NCBI GenBank assembly: GCA_002243285.1
Contig: CP022585.1
Span: 3,646,641-3,710,640 of the forward strand
From: Candidatus Fluviicola riflensis
Lineage (GTDB): Bacteria; Bacteroidota; Bacteroidia; Flavobacteriales_D; Crocinitomicaceae
Length of the DNA: 64,000 nt
Direction: 5' to 3'
A program made the position numbers and the translations under genes. Shown piece after piece: positions 15,583-26,200 of this stretch; the first letter of the stretch is position 1, and every line of letters starts with the position of its first letter. The notes under the pieces were generated by a model. That model did no database searches and had not been told where the DNA came from. It was given only the letters and a program-made list of their open reading frames with translations.

Positions 15583-16671
15583 ATGAAGTTATTTACCTCT
15601 ATTCTCGTTTTTTCTATTTTGATCACCTTTCCTTCAATTTCACAAATTAAGGTTACTATTCTCAATCAAACCGATTCGCTTGAAATGATGGGGGTAATCT
15701 GTACCAATCAGCAGAACAAAATTCTAAGTGTTTCTGACTCAAAAGGGAACTTGAGTTTATCAAAAAACGGTAGTTACATTTTGGTTCATCCGTCATTCTA
15801 TGCCCTGAAAATTGATCAATTCAAAAATGATACACTTGTCTATTTGCAACCGCTTGTTAGAGAGATTGAAGAGGTAGAAATCATTTCAACCACCAATGAA
15901 AACCTTTTCAATTTAGTGATACAACAATATCGGCATGACCTTGGAAATAGCAGCCGAAAAGGAATCCTTAACTACAAAAACACCAATTGGTTCACGTATG
16001 ACTATTTGGAAGAACAAAAGCGGGATTCTGCTTATTGTGCAATCGAAAACACCTTTTCGTTTGAGGTTGACCAGACTAAGAAGAAAAGCAAAATCTTGTT
16101 TTCACCCATTTTCTTAAATCGTTATTGCAGCGACTTTTCATTTCCGAAAAATGCCGACATTAAAACGGCTGAAATTCCTGCCTTTTCAAAGTTCGATTTC
16201 ACTAGGTTCTTAAATGCCTTATTTACCGAAGGTTCATTTTTTGACGAAATCGGATTCACTCACACCCAATCAACTAAAAGAGTTGACGAAATCAATAAAA
16301 CAATTGAACTGAAATTTCTGAGTGATGGATATGAAAAAACAATTGTGTTTTCTTCAATTGATTCTAGTCTGTTGTCATATAAATATCAGTATTCAGGAAA
16401 GCAGCGATGGTATCATGTCTATTTTGCGACATTTTCCGGTCAAGAAGTTGAAACATTCTATGAAGAAAAAGGGTTTCTTTTCGATTATGAAAAACAAAAC
16501 CATTTGTTTCACTCCATTCATTATGGTTGTTTTAACACTGATTTCAAAACTGTGTCGTTAAGCAATCCTATTGGATTTTCTGAAATCATAAAATCGCAGG
16601 TAAATTCAAACCCAGAAAAGCCAATTTCGGGGTTGGTTCCGTTGTATGAATCTTTCAATGGTTACGATTGA
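15583..16671 (+). CDS. Secreted CarboxypepD_reg-like protein
   Basis: 362 residues from ATG 15583, where a clear signal peptide starts (MKLFTSILVFSILITFPSISQ); an upstream ATG at 15532 would add 17 unlikely residues. The N-terminal domain (about 22-95) looks like the carboxypeptidase-regulatory-like beta sandwich common in Bacteroidota surface proteins, followed by the VREIEEVEI junction seen in that family. The remainder is beta-rich and uncharacterised. Probably periplasmic or outer-membrane associated; function unknown. Confidence 0.65.
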   Translation: MKLFTSILVFSILITFPSISQIKVTILNQTDSLEMMGVICTNQQNKILSVSDSKGNLSLSKNGSYILVHPSFYALKIDQFKNDTLVYLQPLVREIEEVEIISTTNENLFNLVIQQYRHDLGNSSRKGILNYKNTNWFTYDYLEEQKRDSAYCAIENTFSFEVDQTKKKSKILFSPIFLNRYCSDFSFPKNADIKTAEIPAFSKFDFTRFLNALFTEGSFFDEIGFTHTQSTKRVDEINKTIELKFLSDGYEKTIVFSSIDSSLLSYKYQYSGKQRWYHVYFATFSGQEVETFYEEKGFLFDYEKQNHLFHSIHYGCFNTDFKTVSLSNPIGFSEIIKSQVNSNPEKPISGLVPLYESFNGYD

Positions 16672-16712
16672 ATTAAAAAATACGGCTCGAAAGCAGGAGC
16701 CTCCGAGCCGTA
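16671..16712 (-). terminator. Leftward terminator of the mini-protein/LytTR region
   Basis: TACGGCTCG / CGAGCCGTA stem (16681-16712) followed on the minus strand by a T-run, and preceded on that strand by a GGTTAGGTTA stretch that recurs before other hairpins in this window (compare 46652-46670). Confidence 0.75.
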
Positions 16713-16857
16713 TAATTAACCTAACCACCTAAATCATATCTAAGTAACGAAAAAAAACCTTGTTTTACAAGAAATAAAGGAAATTATTTCTTAGTTGAAA
16801 AACCATTAGGCTCGACTTACTTATTAGGGTTCTTAACTCTAAAAAGAGTTTCAACGT

Positions 16858-17049
16858 TCATTCTTGATTTTGAACATTTTTCAAATACTTTGTTTCCAGG
16901 GAAACCGATTTCACTTTGACGTTTTGAATTGTTTTATATTTTGAGGCATCTTTAAAACAAGGCTTTTCATTTTGATTCTGAAAAACTAATATGCTCGAAA
17001 TTGTTGTGGAAACAATTGTTAAAATAAGAAGAACTCGAAATGTTTTCAT
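16858..17049 (-). CDS. Mini-protein with signal-like helix, paralogue 1
   Basis: 63 residues: a Lys/Arg start (MKTFR), a hydrophobic stretch (about 6-24) ending in ILVF, then a polar basic segment. It is similar to the neighbour at 17078-17245 in the first 24 residues (RF/RV, LLILTIVS, ILVF pattern), so the two are a tandem duplicate. Secreted or single-helix membrane peptide; function unknown. Confidence 0.5.
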   Translation of the reverse strand: MKTFRVLLILTIVSTTISSILVFQNQNEKPCFKDASKYKTIQNVKVKSVSLETKYLKNVQNQE

Positions 17050-17077
17050 ATTTAAAAAAGGCTAATCATAAATTAGT

Positions 17078-17245
17078 TTAAAGCGTATCAGAATACTGAG
17101 TCTTACCGACGTTTAATTGATTATCCGATTTATGAATAGTTTTTTTATGCTGTTCATGTTTTTGGGGTTGCTCTGAAAAGACTAAAATACCCGCAATGCA
17201 CATTGATAAAAAAGTAATTATAACCAAAAATCGAAATCTTATCAT
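17078..17245 (-). CDS. Mini-protein with signal-like helix, paralogue 2
   Basis: 55 residues from ATG 17245 (an ATG at 17296 would add 17 polar residues before the hydrophobic start). MIRFRF, a hydrophobic helix ending GILVF, then a His/Lys/Gln-rich tail. Paralogue of the gene 28 bases downstream, and codirectional with the membrane LytTR regulator 135 bases upstream. Confidence 0.5.
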   Translation of the reverse strand: MIRFRFLVIITFLSMCIAGILVFSEQPQKHEQHKKTIHKSDNQLNVGKTQYSDTL

Positions 17246-17379
17246 AGCTTTTTCTTTACAGTGAGCAATTTTGGCAAATGTATCACCACTAAGCAAACAA
17301 GAGGGATATTTGGTTGAAAAGGGTACGAAGCCTAATGTATTTGGGTACGAAACGACGATTCCGTAGTCAATCTAAAGTC

Positions 17380-18222
17380 TTATTTCGATTGAAGTTTTCC
17401 TTTAAATTGTCGAATATATTTTCCAGTCACAATGAAAAGATCGGTTTGCGAATCTTTGACTGTTATGGGTTCATGGAATATAACATTAAGTCTTAGATTA
17501 TTTATAGGAGAAAATCCTTTAACGGTCTTCATGTTTATGATTGCAGCTCTGTTAATACGCAAAAAACCATCATTAAAATATTGAATCTCTAAGGCATTTA
17601 AGGATAAAGAACCCTTGGTGGTATATTCTTTTTCATTTGTCACAACCTTAATGAGATTTCCTGAACGGTAAAAACAAAGAATGTCTGTCGGGTATAGTTG
17701 AACAAAAGCATGGTCATAATCAATGGTCAAAATATTAGGAGACTCATCTGTTTCAACATTCTTTCCGTCTTCAACTCCAACCTTTGGTTCGGTTTTAATT
17801 AAATAGTGAATTACATAATACATATTTAATAAAATGATAAACGACACGATGATTGGAAAGTCAACAAGTAAAAAACGGCTTTCAATGAAAACTTCACCTA
17901 AAAAAGCAGAATAAATAGACATGAGTCCTAAATCAATCAATACAGGAAGAATTACAGCAAAAAGAGATTGCCAAAAAATCCGCTCATAAGTATTTTTTCG
18001 CCAGTCATGTTTTGAATCCAATTTCACAGTCATCCAATGTACCAAATACACTAGTAACAGAGTAATTAAATAACTGATCAAAAGAGCTAAATAGAAGTTT
18101 GGGTCTCCTTTAAAAGCTCTAATAATCAGATTCAAATCATGCCCGTGAATTAAGATATACGTCGATGCGATTAATGCAATAATTGCGCGAAACCACATAT
18201 TTCGATATTTAACAGTTACCAA
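17380..18222 (-). CDS. Membrane-bound LytTR-domain transcription regulator
   Basis: 280 residues. Four hydrophobic helices fill residues about 10-145, and a LytTR DNA-binding domain occupies about 175-275 (YLQ-like start, ILCFYRSGNLIKVV, then FLRINRAAIINM, both typical of the family). No response-regulator receiver domain, so sensing is presumably by the membrane part. Divergent from the gene at 18317 with 94 bases between, and upstream of two mini-protein genes on the same strand. Such LytTR proteins regulate adjacent genes by binding direct repeats. Confidence 0.8.
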   Translation of the reverse strand: MVTVKYRNMWFRAIIALIASTYILIHGHDLNLIIRAFKGDPNFYLALLISYLITLLLVYLVHWMTVKLDSKHDWRKNTYERIFWQSLFAVILPVLIDLGLMSIYSAFLGEVFIESRFLLVDFPIIVSFIILLNMYYVIHYLIKTEPKVGVEDGKNVETDESPNILTIDYDHAFVQLYPTDILCFYRSGNLIKVVTNEKEYTTKGSLSLNALEIQYFNDGFLRINRAAIINMKTVKGFSPINNLRLNVIFHEPITVKDSQTDLFIVTGKYIRQFKGKLQSK

Positions 18223-18316
18223 GAAGTAATTTTTTAAGTTTCAGTAGAACGAAAGTATGAATATTTGATTAGTATATTTATCACAATCTATTTATTCACA
18301 TTAATAATTAACACTG

Positions 18317-18703
18317 ATGTCTTATCTTTTAAATTCAAGTGGTGTAAAGGATCAATTAACTGCCCTTTATGCACTTTCTAATTCAGCATTGGAAGCCGAA
18401 GCAAATGCAATCAAAAGTGATTTCCGATCATGGGTGGATGATCATTTTGCTTTAACAAATGCACAAAAAAGTTGTCTAGCTGCAATTCCAAACAAAGCAG
18501 TTCAATTTTTCGGTGATCAATGTTGGTATTGTTTTATGTTCCGATTACCTATTACGCTCGATGATTCTGCACCTGCGCCTACTGGTTATGGAAAATGGAC
18601 TGAAAGTTCAAGCACTCCTAAATTAATTACGGGTGGTAATGGTAATATCGAAGCAACGGGCGAATTAGTATTCAAATTTATATACCGTCCGACGGGTGGC
18701 TAA
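18317..18703 (+). CDS. Hypothetical protein divergent from the LytTR regulator
   Basis: 128 residues, no signal peptide or membrane segment. A helical N-terminal half with a KSCLAAIPNKAVQFFGDQCW stretch and a beta-rich Gly/Pro C-terminal half ending GELVFKFIYRPTGG. No family assigned. It is a single-gene unit with its own terminator, probably sharing its promoter region with the LytTR regulator and thus a likely target. Confidence 0.65.
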   Translation: MSYLLNSSGVKDQLTALYALSNSALEAEANAIKSDFRSWVDDHFALTNAQKSCLAAIPNKAVQFFGDQCWYCFMFRLPITLDDSAPAPTGYGKWTESSSTPKLITGGNGNIEATGELVFKFIYRPTGG

Positions 18704-18722
18704 AAGTTAACGTTGAATCTAG

Positions 18723-18751
18723 AATCCGCATATTTTGTGCGGATTTTTTTT
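18723..18751 (+). terminator. Terminator
   Basis: AATCCGCA / TGCGGATT stem with a 7-base loop and a T-run, 20 bases after the stop at 18703. Confidence 0.85.
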
Positions 18752-18878
18752 GTCTATTGAATTTCTTGTTAAATAAAACGTAATCGTTATGTGATTTTAA
18801 AATTTCTTTTGTAAAGATTCGATTAATTCAATTTTTAGTTATTAATTTGGCGCAAACAATATTCACTATTCCTGAAAA

Positions 18879-19763
18879 ATGCCTACCAAACATTTATTGT
18901 TGATTTTTATATGTGCTGAAATATTAATTCTGCTATTTCAAATATTCAACTATTTCTCTCGCAAGCAAGACACATCCAGATTAAGATTCTTATTACTTAC
19001 AGTGAGTTTTGTAGCATTCAATATTATCAATCTGTTTAATTTTGATGCATTAAATTTTGGTTTTTGGCTCTCAAAAATCACCATATACATTAGCGGGGCA
19101 CTACTCGCAAGTTCTTATTTTCAGTACACAATTAAAGAGCTAGGGATTCTCACAAAGGATATAAACACAAAAAGCATAGTTTGGATATTCGTTTTAACAT
19201 TCAGCATAAGTTGTTTGACTTCCAACATTGCATTTGGTACGTCTGAGATTGGGAGAAATATATTGATTACTTTTCCTGTAGCTATGACAGTTTCACTTTG
19301 TGTCTATGTTTTGGTTCAGTTCAGAAAAAAAATCGATTCGCATAAGAACAGATTGTTTTATAAAACAACATTATATTCTAGTTTTTTTGGCATAATACTA
19401 ATGGCTGCAATTCCATTTTTTGTACAAGTGGGTCAATTCAATCAATTAAATCTAACTTTGATAAACATTGCCTTTATTTTCACAATAGCCGGTTATCTTT
19501 ACAAATTATTGAATGATAATATAAAAGAATTTGAAGTACTAAATCAAATACGTTATTTCGCAGGTGACGATTCAATTTTAAATTATAATCTAACAAAGCG
19601 TGAGTTAGAAATAGCTGATTTGATTTTAAAAGACCTTTCATACCCTGAAATTTCAGCTAAAGTATTCCTAGCGGAAGGAACTGTTACGAAACATGCTTCA
19701 AATATTTTCAGGAAAACAGGCTGTATTAACCGCGAAAAATTCCGCGAAAAGTTCCTTAATTAA
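18879..19763 (+). CDS. 7TM-domain LuxR-family regulator
   Basis: 294 residues. Seven hydrophobic helices can be seen in residues about 5-215 (a histidine-kinase-like 7TM sensor), followed by a short linker and a LuxR-type helix-turn-helix (about 232-290: LTKRELEIADLIL, YPEISAKVFLAEGTVTKHAS, FRKTGC). Membrane-bound one-component regulator; the signal is unknown. The giant RHS gene lies 480 bases downstream in the same direction and may be a target. Confidence 0.8.
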   Translation: MPTKHLLLIFICAEILILLFQIFNYFSRKQDTSRLRFLLLTVSFVAFNIINLFNFDALNFGFWLSKITIYISGALLASSYFQYTIKELGILTKDINTKSIVWIFVLTFSISCLTSNIAFGTSEIGRNILITFPVAMTVSLCVYVLVQFRKKIDSHKNRLFYKTTLYSSFFGIILMAAIPFFVQVGQFNQLNLTLINIAFIFTIAGYLYKLLNDNIKEFEVLNQIRYFAGDDSILNYNLTKRELEIADLILKDLSYPEISAKVFLAEGTVTKHASNIFRKTGCINREKFREKFLN

Positions 19764-20241
19764 ACAGAATCGAAATCCTAAATTAAACATCCAAAGTATT
19801 AGTGTTTACAGTATTCCGTATAAATCCGTAGTGGTTCTTTTTTGAAAAATACGGTAGAATACGGGGTAAAAAACAATCTATTTCGTAATTCAGCTTTAAC
19901 ATTGCATTCAAATCGCTATTCATCCTACACAAATTTGGGTGAAACGTGGAGCAATAGAAAACCGAAGAATCCCGAATTCAAAAATTCAGTGTTTACGTTA
20001 GGTTAATCTACCTACTAAATCGTCATGAGTATATAGATTAGGTTTCAGTTGAAGTACGGATTCTTCGGTTTATTAAAAGAAAAACATTCTAATAAGGCAG
20101 AAGTGTAATATGGAAACGCATCAAAGAAAAACCGCTAAACGAAAAATTAATCGAAATTCAATTTTGTTTTTAATTTCGCGATCAGAATCATTTGAACAGA
20201 AAAATGATTTGCTGACCAATTATTCAAAAATTCACTATTCA
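19764..20241. promoter_or_regulatory. Intergenic control region upstream of the RHS gene
   Basis: 478 bases without a convincing gene. A perfect 13-bp inverted repeat, AACCGAAGAATCC (19960-19972) and GGATTCTTCGGTT (20058-20070), is separated by 85 bases. AGTGTTTAC occurs twice (near 19800 and 19990). The in-frame stretch before the RHS signal peptide (ATG 20110 to 20241) is open but has no signal-peptide character and is treated as leader. Confidence 0.45.
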
Positions 20242-23200
20242 ATGAAAACTTTCGCTTTCATAGCAATCGCATTTTTACTCCCCGATCAACTTTTCGCACA
20301 AGTTGTCGGAGGTCGCAGTAACTCCGAATCAACACCTAAAGTTTCCGAACCTGCTAAAATCAGCTCAGGAGGGTTCTCTGGAGATGTTAACCTTTTCTCA
20401 GGAGGTTATGGCGCAACTATTCCTTTGGGATCGGTTAGCACTCCGGGGGGATTGTCTTACAACCTTTCCTACAATTACAACAGTAGTTTTACAGTCGGAG
20501 TTACACCCCCTGTTGCAACTGGCATACCTTATGGTGAAGGTTGGAATCTGAACATTCCCACTGTCTCAATTGAAACGGAAGCATTCAATAATTTCGTTGC
20601 CAATGATTATTGTACCGAGGAAGGGTTAAGTCCACAATTAATGGATTTTAGAACCGTCGATGCTAAAAAGGAAGGTGATCTTTATTGGTATTCACCCTAC
20701 ATTGATATTCCTGGCATTGCAAGTGGACGTGCCATCTTCAAATACATTGATGTGGATGACAACCAAACGGCTGTATTTGTGTTAAACTCTTTTGAATCTC
20801 CGGTAGAATTACGCTACAAATTAGGAAGTTGGAAAGTGATTACCGCCGATGGAACGCAGTACGTTTTTAGCACTGTGATGCAATCGGCAACAGCTCCAGC
20901 CAATAGAAGAACACTATTCTACAACCAAGATAATTTGTCAGACACATCAAATGTTGCTGGCAACGTCATGTCGAATGGTTACCAAGGAAGCGCAGAAAAT
21001 GTCGCCAATAGTATTTCTCCGAAAATCTCCTACAACTTGTGGTACTGTACCGAAATCAGCAACCGAAACATCAAAGAGCAAAACATCGTTTTTGTGTATG
21101 ACAAATTCGGTGCGTTTAACTACTTCAAAGAGTTCAAGCAAACCGCTTACGGAACAGCGGCAGCAGCAAATTTTCAGAACACTACTTTCGCGGCAGACAA
21201 TGACTTCACTGCCTATACCGACATTATGCTCAAACGTGTTGAATCACACGCAGTCAACAGTATGGTACAATTGTTAAAGCTGAACTATGAGACTAACAAA
21301 ACGATCATTAACGGCAACCCTGAATTAATTCCGTTTTACAACTCTAATAACGATGGCGGACGATTAGATAGCTTATACAGTTACCGCGTCGTGTATCAGG
21401 ATGGTGTTACAGGTGATATTACGGATACATGGAATCGATACGAACACACCAAACAAAATGCAACTACAAAACCTTCGGCAGTTAATGGAGGAAATCCATA
21501 CGTGATTGGAGGAAATTATGTGCGTAGTAATACTACGACTGACGTAAATGGTAGAGTACCATTCAATCATAGTTTCTTAGAAACACCAAGAATTGCTACT
21601 GGAAACTACGATATGATTCCGGGAGATATTTATGAGGTTCGGTCAACGATTAGGCGTACTTCGCCAAACTCAGTAGAATTAGGTGCTTCCACTATCGATA
21701 TTGCCGTTGTGACGGGAAATCTCAACAATCCAACTGGCTCTCCTAATATCACAACTACGTATTCTCAATTGAACAACAATACTGGAATTTATTACCCAAC
21801 CACCGATTACAATAAAACACGTGGCGTTCCCTTGTTTTCAACGTTTAACATGGCATTGAAATGGACGTTTTCCTATAGTGAGGGAACAAAACAAACTTCC
21901 AATTTCTTTGTCATGCCAAACGTTCCTTCAAAATTCGGAGGGTTAAACGTTCAAATCGGACCGGGTAATTCAGACATTAATTACGCTTCAACTCCGGGTA
22001 CAACACCGAACATGGTTGCAAGCAACGTTCCGAATGCTCAATCTGCGTATGTCTTTAAAAATGGAGAGTTGGAAATGAAATCTGCTGCAACAGTGAGCAA
22101 CAATTTTGGGATTGGTTTACCGTGGGGCATGATGATTCCGATATACAAAAGTATGGTCACTGTTTTTGATCCGCTATTCGGTTCGGGAGCAAATCCGAAT
22201 GATGCCTTTAAAATGTGGTGGAACAGTAACACCAGTCTGTATTCTTATGCAAACCGACCTACAAAAATGGATTCAACTGTTTCATTAGAAGAGTTCCAGT
22301 TGATTCGTTATACCAAAAACCCGTATATGTTGGTAAGTGTAGAATCCTACAATGTAAACGGTGAAATCAATGATCCTTTGAACAACGGTTTAAAACTGGT
22401 TGCCAAGAAAAAAATGGAGTACACCACAACACGTACTCAGATGCTAGAAAACTATGATTACGCTACGAACGATCCTTTAAAATTCAGGAGTAATTCAAGT
22501 CCAATCAGACAAATTCACATTCTACTCAAAGCAGTTCGTGAAATTCCTGTTATCCCAACTTCAGATACAACTCAATATCTTACTACTTTCCTTGAATATT
22601 CACCATTCGTCAGTGCCGATAGTGTTTTCAACGACACTAAGCCGTTGAATGGTTACAAAGGATTGTTATTGAGCAAATTTGTTGATCAATTGGGTGGTAT
22701 TACCAAAATAGAATATTACCCTGTTACCGATCAGCGTACATATTATACCAATCGTTATGTATTCAGCACGAATTGTAATTCAATTGTAACTACCAAAGCA
22801 TTCGGAACAATGAAAGCTGTGACTGCTCATCCAGTTGTAAAATTCATTTTGAAAAACGATGAGAATGATTTGGTAAAAAACGGAACAGCAAGTTCTAACA
22901 ACGCACACAAACGTTGGATGTATGATTTTCATGATACTTCCAAAGTGTTTAAAACCCTTGACTTGTACAATGCTGATACACGTTTCCATCATGGTAAAAC
23001 CACTTCGTATGATGTCGGATTTAGAACCGTAAGTGTCTATGGGCCGACATTGGTGGATAACGGAACTTCGTATGTGAACAAAACAGTATATGAACACTAC
23101 GGTGATGTGTTGACTTCGGTTGGTGGCGTTTCTACTAATATTGAAAGCTACTTGTATCACGGAAAAATCAAATCGATCAAACAGTACGATGTAACTAACA

Positions 23201-26200
23201 AGTTGTTTGAGGAAAAAATCTTTAACTACGGTTATAACTTGGCATTCAAAAATGGATATACACGCCCTAATTTGATGAAAGAAAACATCATGTTAAACCA
23301 AGATGATGACAATCCGGGCGGACAATACGAATACCGTGATTATTACCTCAATCAAACTCTTTCCGTTACCATTGACACCAATACCTATACAGGTGCAAAC
23401 GCTTATCAATATTTGAACATTCCTGTCTTTACAGGCACGGGTGACTCCAAAGAAACTCCTAAATTTCTTGATTTCTATTTCTATCCTGCGTTGGCTACAA
23501 CGAATCAGGAATATTTTCTAAACTCTTATTTTGTGAAGAAAACCGAGGAAATCTCACGTACGTATGATGACTTTTTATCCAAACAAGCAATTCTCTCAGC
23601 TACGGTTCTTCCTTCTGTCGTAACAACCAATCCGAACCCTTTTGGTGTTGGTTTGGTTAATTCGGTGAACTATTTGAGAAGTCGCGATAGTGCTTACATT
23701 TCTCAAATCAATGTCGGAACACCTAAAAATGTGGTGACGAGCCTACTTGCTGGTTCACCATTGGCAGATACGGTTCTTTTTAAACTCATTGAGTCAACAC
23801 GCTTTACAAGTGCTGAAAAAACTCAAATCCTAACGGCACAAACAGGACTAAGTAATACCATTTGGAAGCAATCAATCACCCATTACAGTAAATTCGTTGC
23901 GCTTGATTTGGTGAACCTGACCAATACCCAATCCTATTTTGCAGATGAAATTCTTACCCATGCCATATCTTACATGAACAGCAGATGGGATCAGAAATTT
24001 ATTGAGGCGTTATTCATGCACGATGAATACCTTTCTTTTCCTGTTCTGCAAGCCCTGATGAGTACAAACAGGTATATTTCTCCGGGTAGTATCACCAATG
24101 TACTCGCCAAACAACCGCAAATGCCGGAGAGCATTTTGAGTAGTATCATCAGTTCTTCAGTCGTTCCGAAAACGTCACTTAGCAGAATATTTAAGTATCA
24201 GGTAATGACCGAAAGTCTATACAATCAATTGAACTCAAATACCAGCGTTTCAAATACGGCAATAGTAGAAATTATCGAGAACGGATTCAGCTACCCGAAT
24301 GAGGCAGTTTTAACCAATATCATCAACCGTTCACCAAAGTTTTCTGCTGATGAAATGGCACGAATTTGTGCAGTTGCCAATCGTCAATTAGAGCCTAGTG
24401 TCATTACTTTGCTTACAAGTAAATACGCAGGTCAACAATTCTTGTCACAGTTACAATTCTCAGGCAATCCATTAACCCAATATTGTAACGGAGCAACATC
24501 GGCAGGATGGAATTACATCGAAAACAAAACATCTTTCGAGTATTACGAAGCTGACTACCGTGGTGTATCGAATGGTCGCGCATACAAAGTATTAATGGGC
24601 TTGGAAGATATTCCGAATAGAACAGTAAACATGACCTCCATTTTTGGTGCGGGTGGAACAAAAACAATTGCTAATCTTTCGTTGAAACATGAACCATCGT
24701 GGCAAGTTTTTAGTGTAACAAAAACGTCCGTTCACCTTCCAACCGCCAAAAACGAAGAACAGTATTTTTACCTCTTTGATCTCAAAAACCGTTACGACCG
24801 TTATTGGTATAATTACGATGTGAATGACATAGGCGCGGACTTGACTTCTTTTGATCCTATAGTTATTCAACAAACGAATGATACAGTGGCTTATACTGTT
24901 AAATGGGATGATCTCTATGAAACAGCATACCAAGCTGAAGCGCCAGATATGCCTAAATACGATGGTATGACCAAAAGCCGTCAGTACAATATGCGCTCAA
25001 CTCCGTATCAGAAAACAACCATTACCAAAAGTCAGCGCGACGAAACAGCCATGATGCGCAGTGAATACTATTTCTATGACGCACGTTGGAATTTTGAGAT
25101 ACTACCTACCGTTTCTAAACCTGATACGCAAGTTGTGTACTGCCCTGAGTCGGGTTCACCAACACCAAACCCTACAGATTGTCAAGCGTGTCAATATTGG
25201 AAATATGGATTTGAATCCGATTTACTGAATGCCTTACCCAATAATTACTGTCTGTGGGAAGATGATGTAATCGGCTATTACGCCTGTCCGTTTGGAGTCA
25301 ATGCCGTGACTTGTTATCCAGGAGCGGAATTGGTGAATTGCAATCCTTCCTTGGCCGAAGAACAGCTTCCTGATCCGCAACGTTATTTGCAATTAGGTGA
25401 TGCCCTTTCTAAAACGCTTCAATTGCGATCAACCGTTGTGCAGTTAGATACCATTATGGGAACACTCAACGACGAGTTTGCTACCAAACGTTTTGATAGA
25501 TCAAATAAATACGTGGTTGATTTCTACCTCGATCCCAACGGAACCGACCCGAACGGATTTAATGGAGTTTACCGAATGTTCTATCCGTTTGATACCTTAA
25601 CGACAATGACGATAGTGGAACGAAACGAATATTTCCAACCCGCTATTGTGAAAAATCAAAACGGTATCAGTACACGCTATTATTACAAAAAGGCACAGCA
25701 GTACTGGAATTACAATTCTACCTGTCAAAATCCTGAGTATAGCTTCCTTTATAATTACTCTTCGGTTAATGCAACTGACATTGGAAAACCAATTAGGGTT
25801 ACTGCTGGCTTTGGTCGCTTGGATTCATTGTCTTCTACATTTGAATACGCTAACGATGGTCAGGTAAAGAAAACCACTAACCAATCAGGTCATTACTATG
25901 ATTACACATTTGATGGACTGAACCGATTGACTTCTATCACAGAAAATGGCACACGTCTGCTTTCTACCAATGAATACAGCCAGTGGAATCATGATGGTAG
26001 TTTGAGTTTCAATGATAGAACAGATCAGAATTATGTCTATTCAATTGTTTACAATGATGGGATTTCAAAAGAATATCAAAAAGCATTTTTAGATCCTCTT
26101 TCAAGAACCGCAGGAGTTATGAAAGCCTACGGAGTTAATGCGAATACGAAAATTTATAGCGGTTCGGTAACGTATGATAATTGGGGGCGTGCCGTTGAAA

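Noticed and set aside
20110..20241. Start of the RHS gene at the first in-frame ATG
   Set aside because: The extra 44 residues are polar and precede a perfect signal peptide that begins at 20242.
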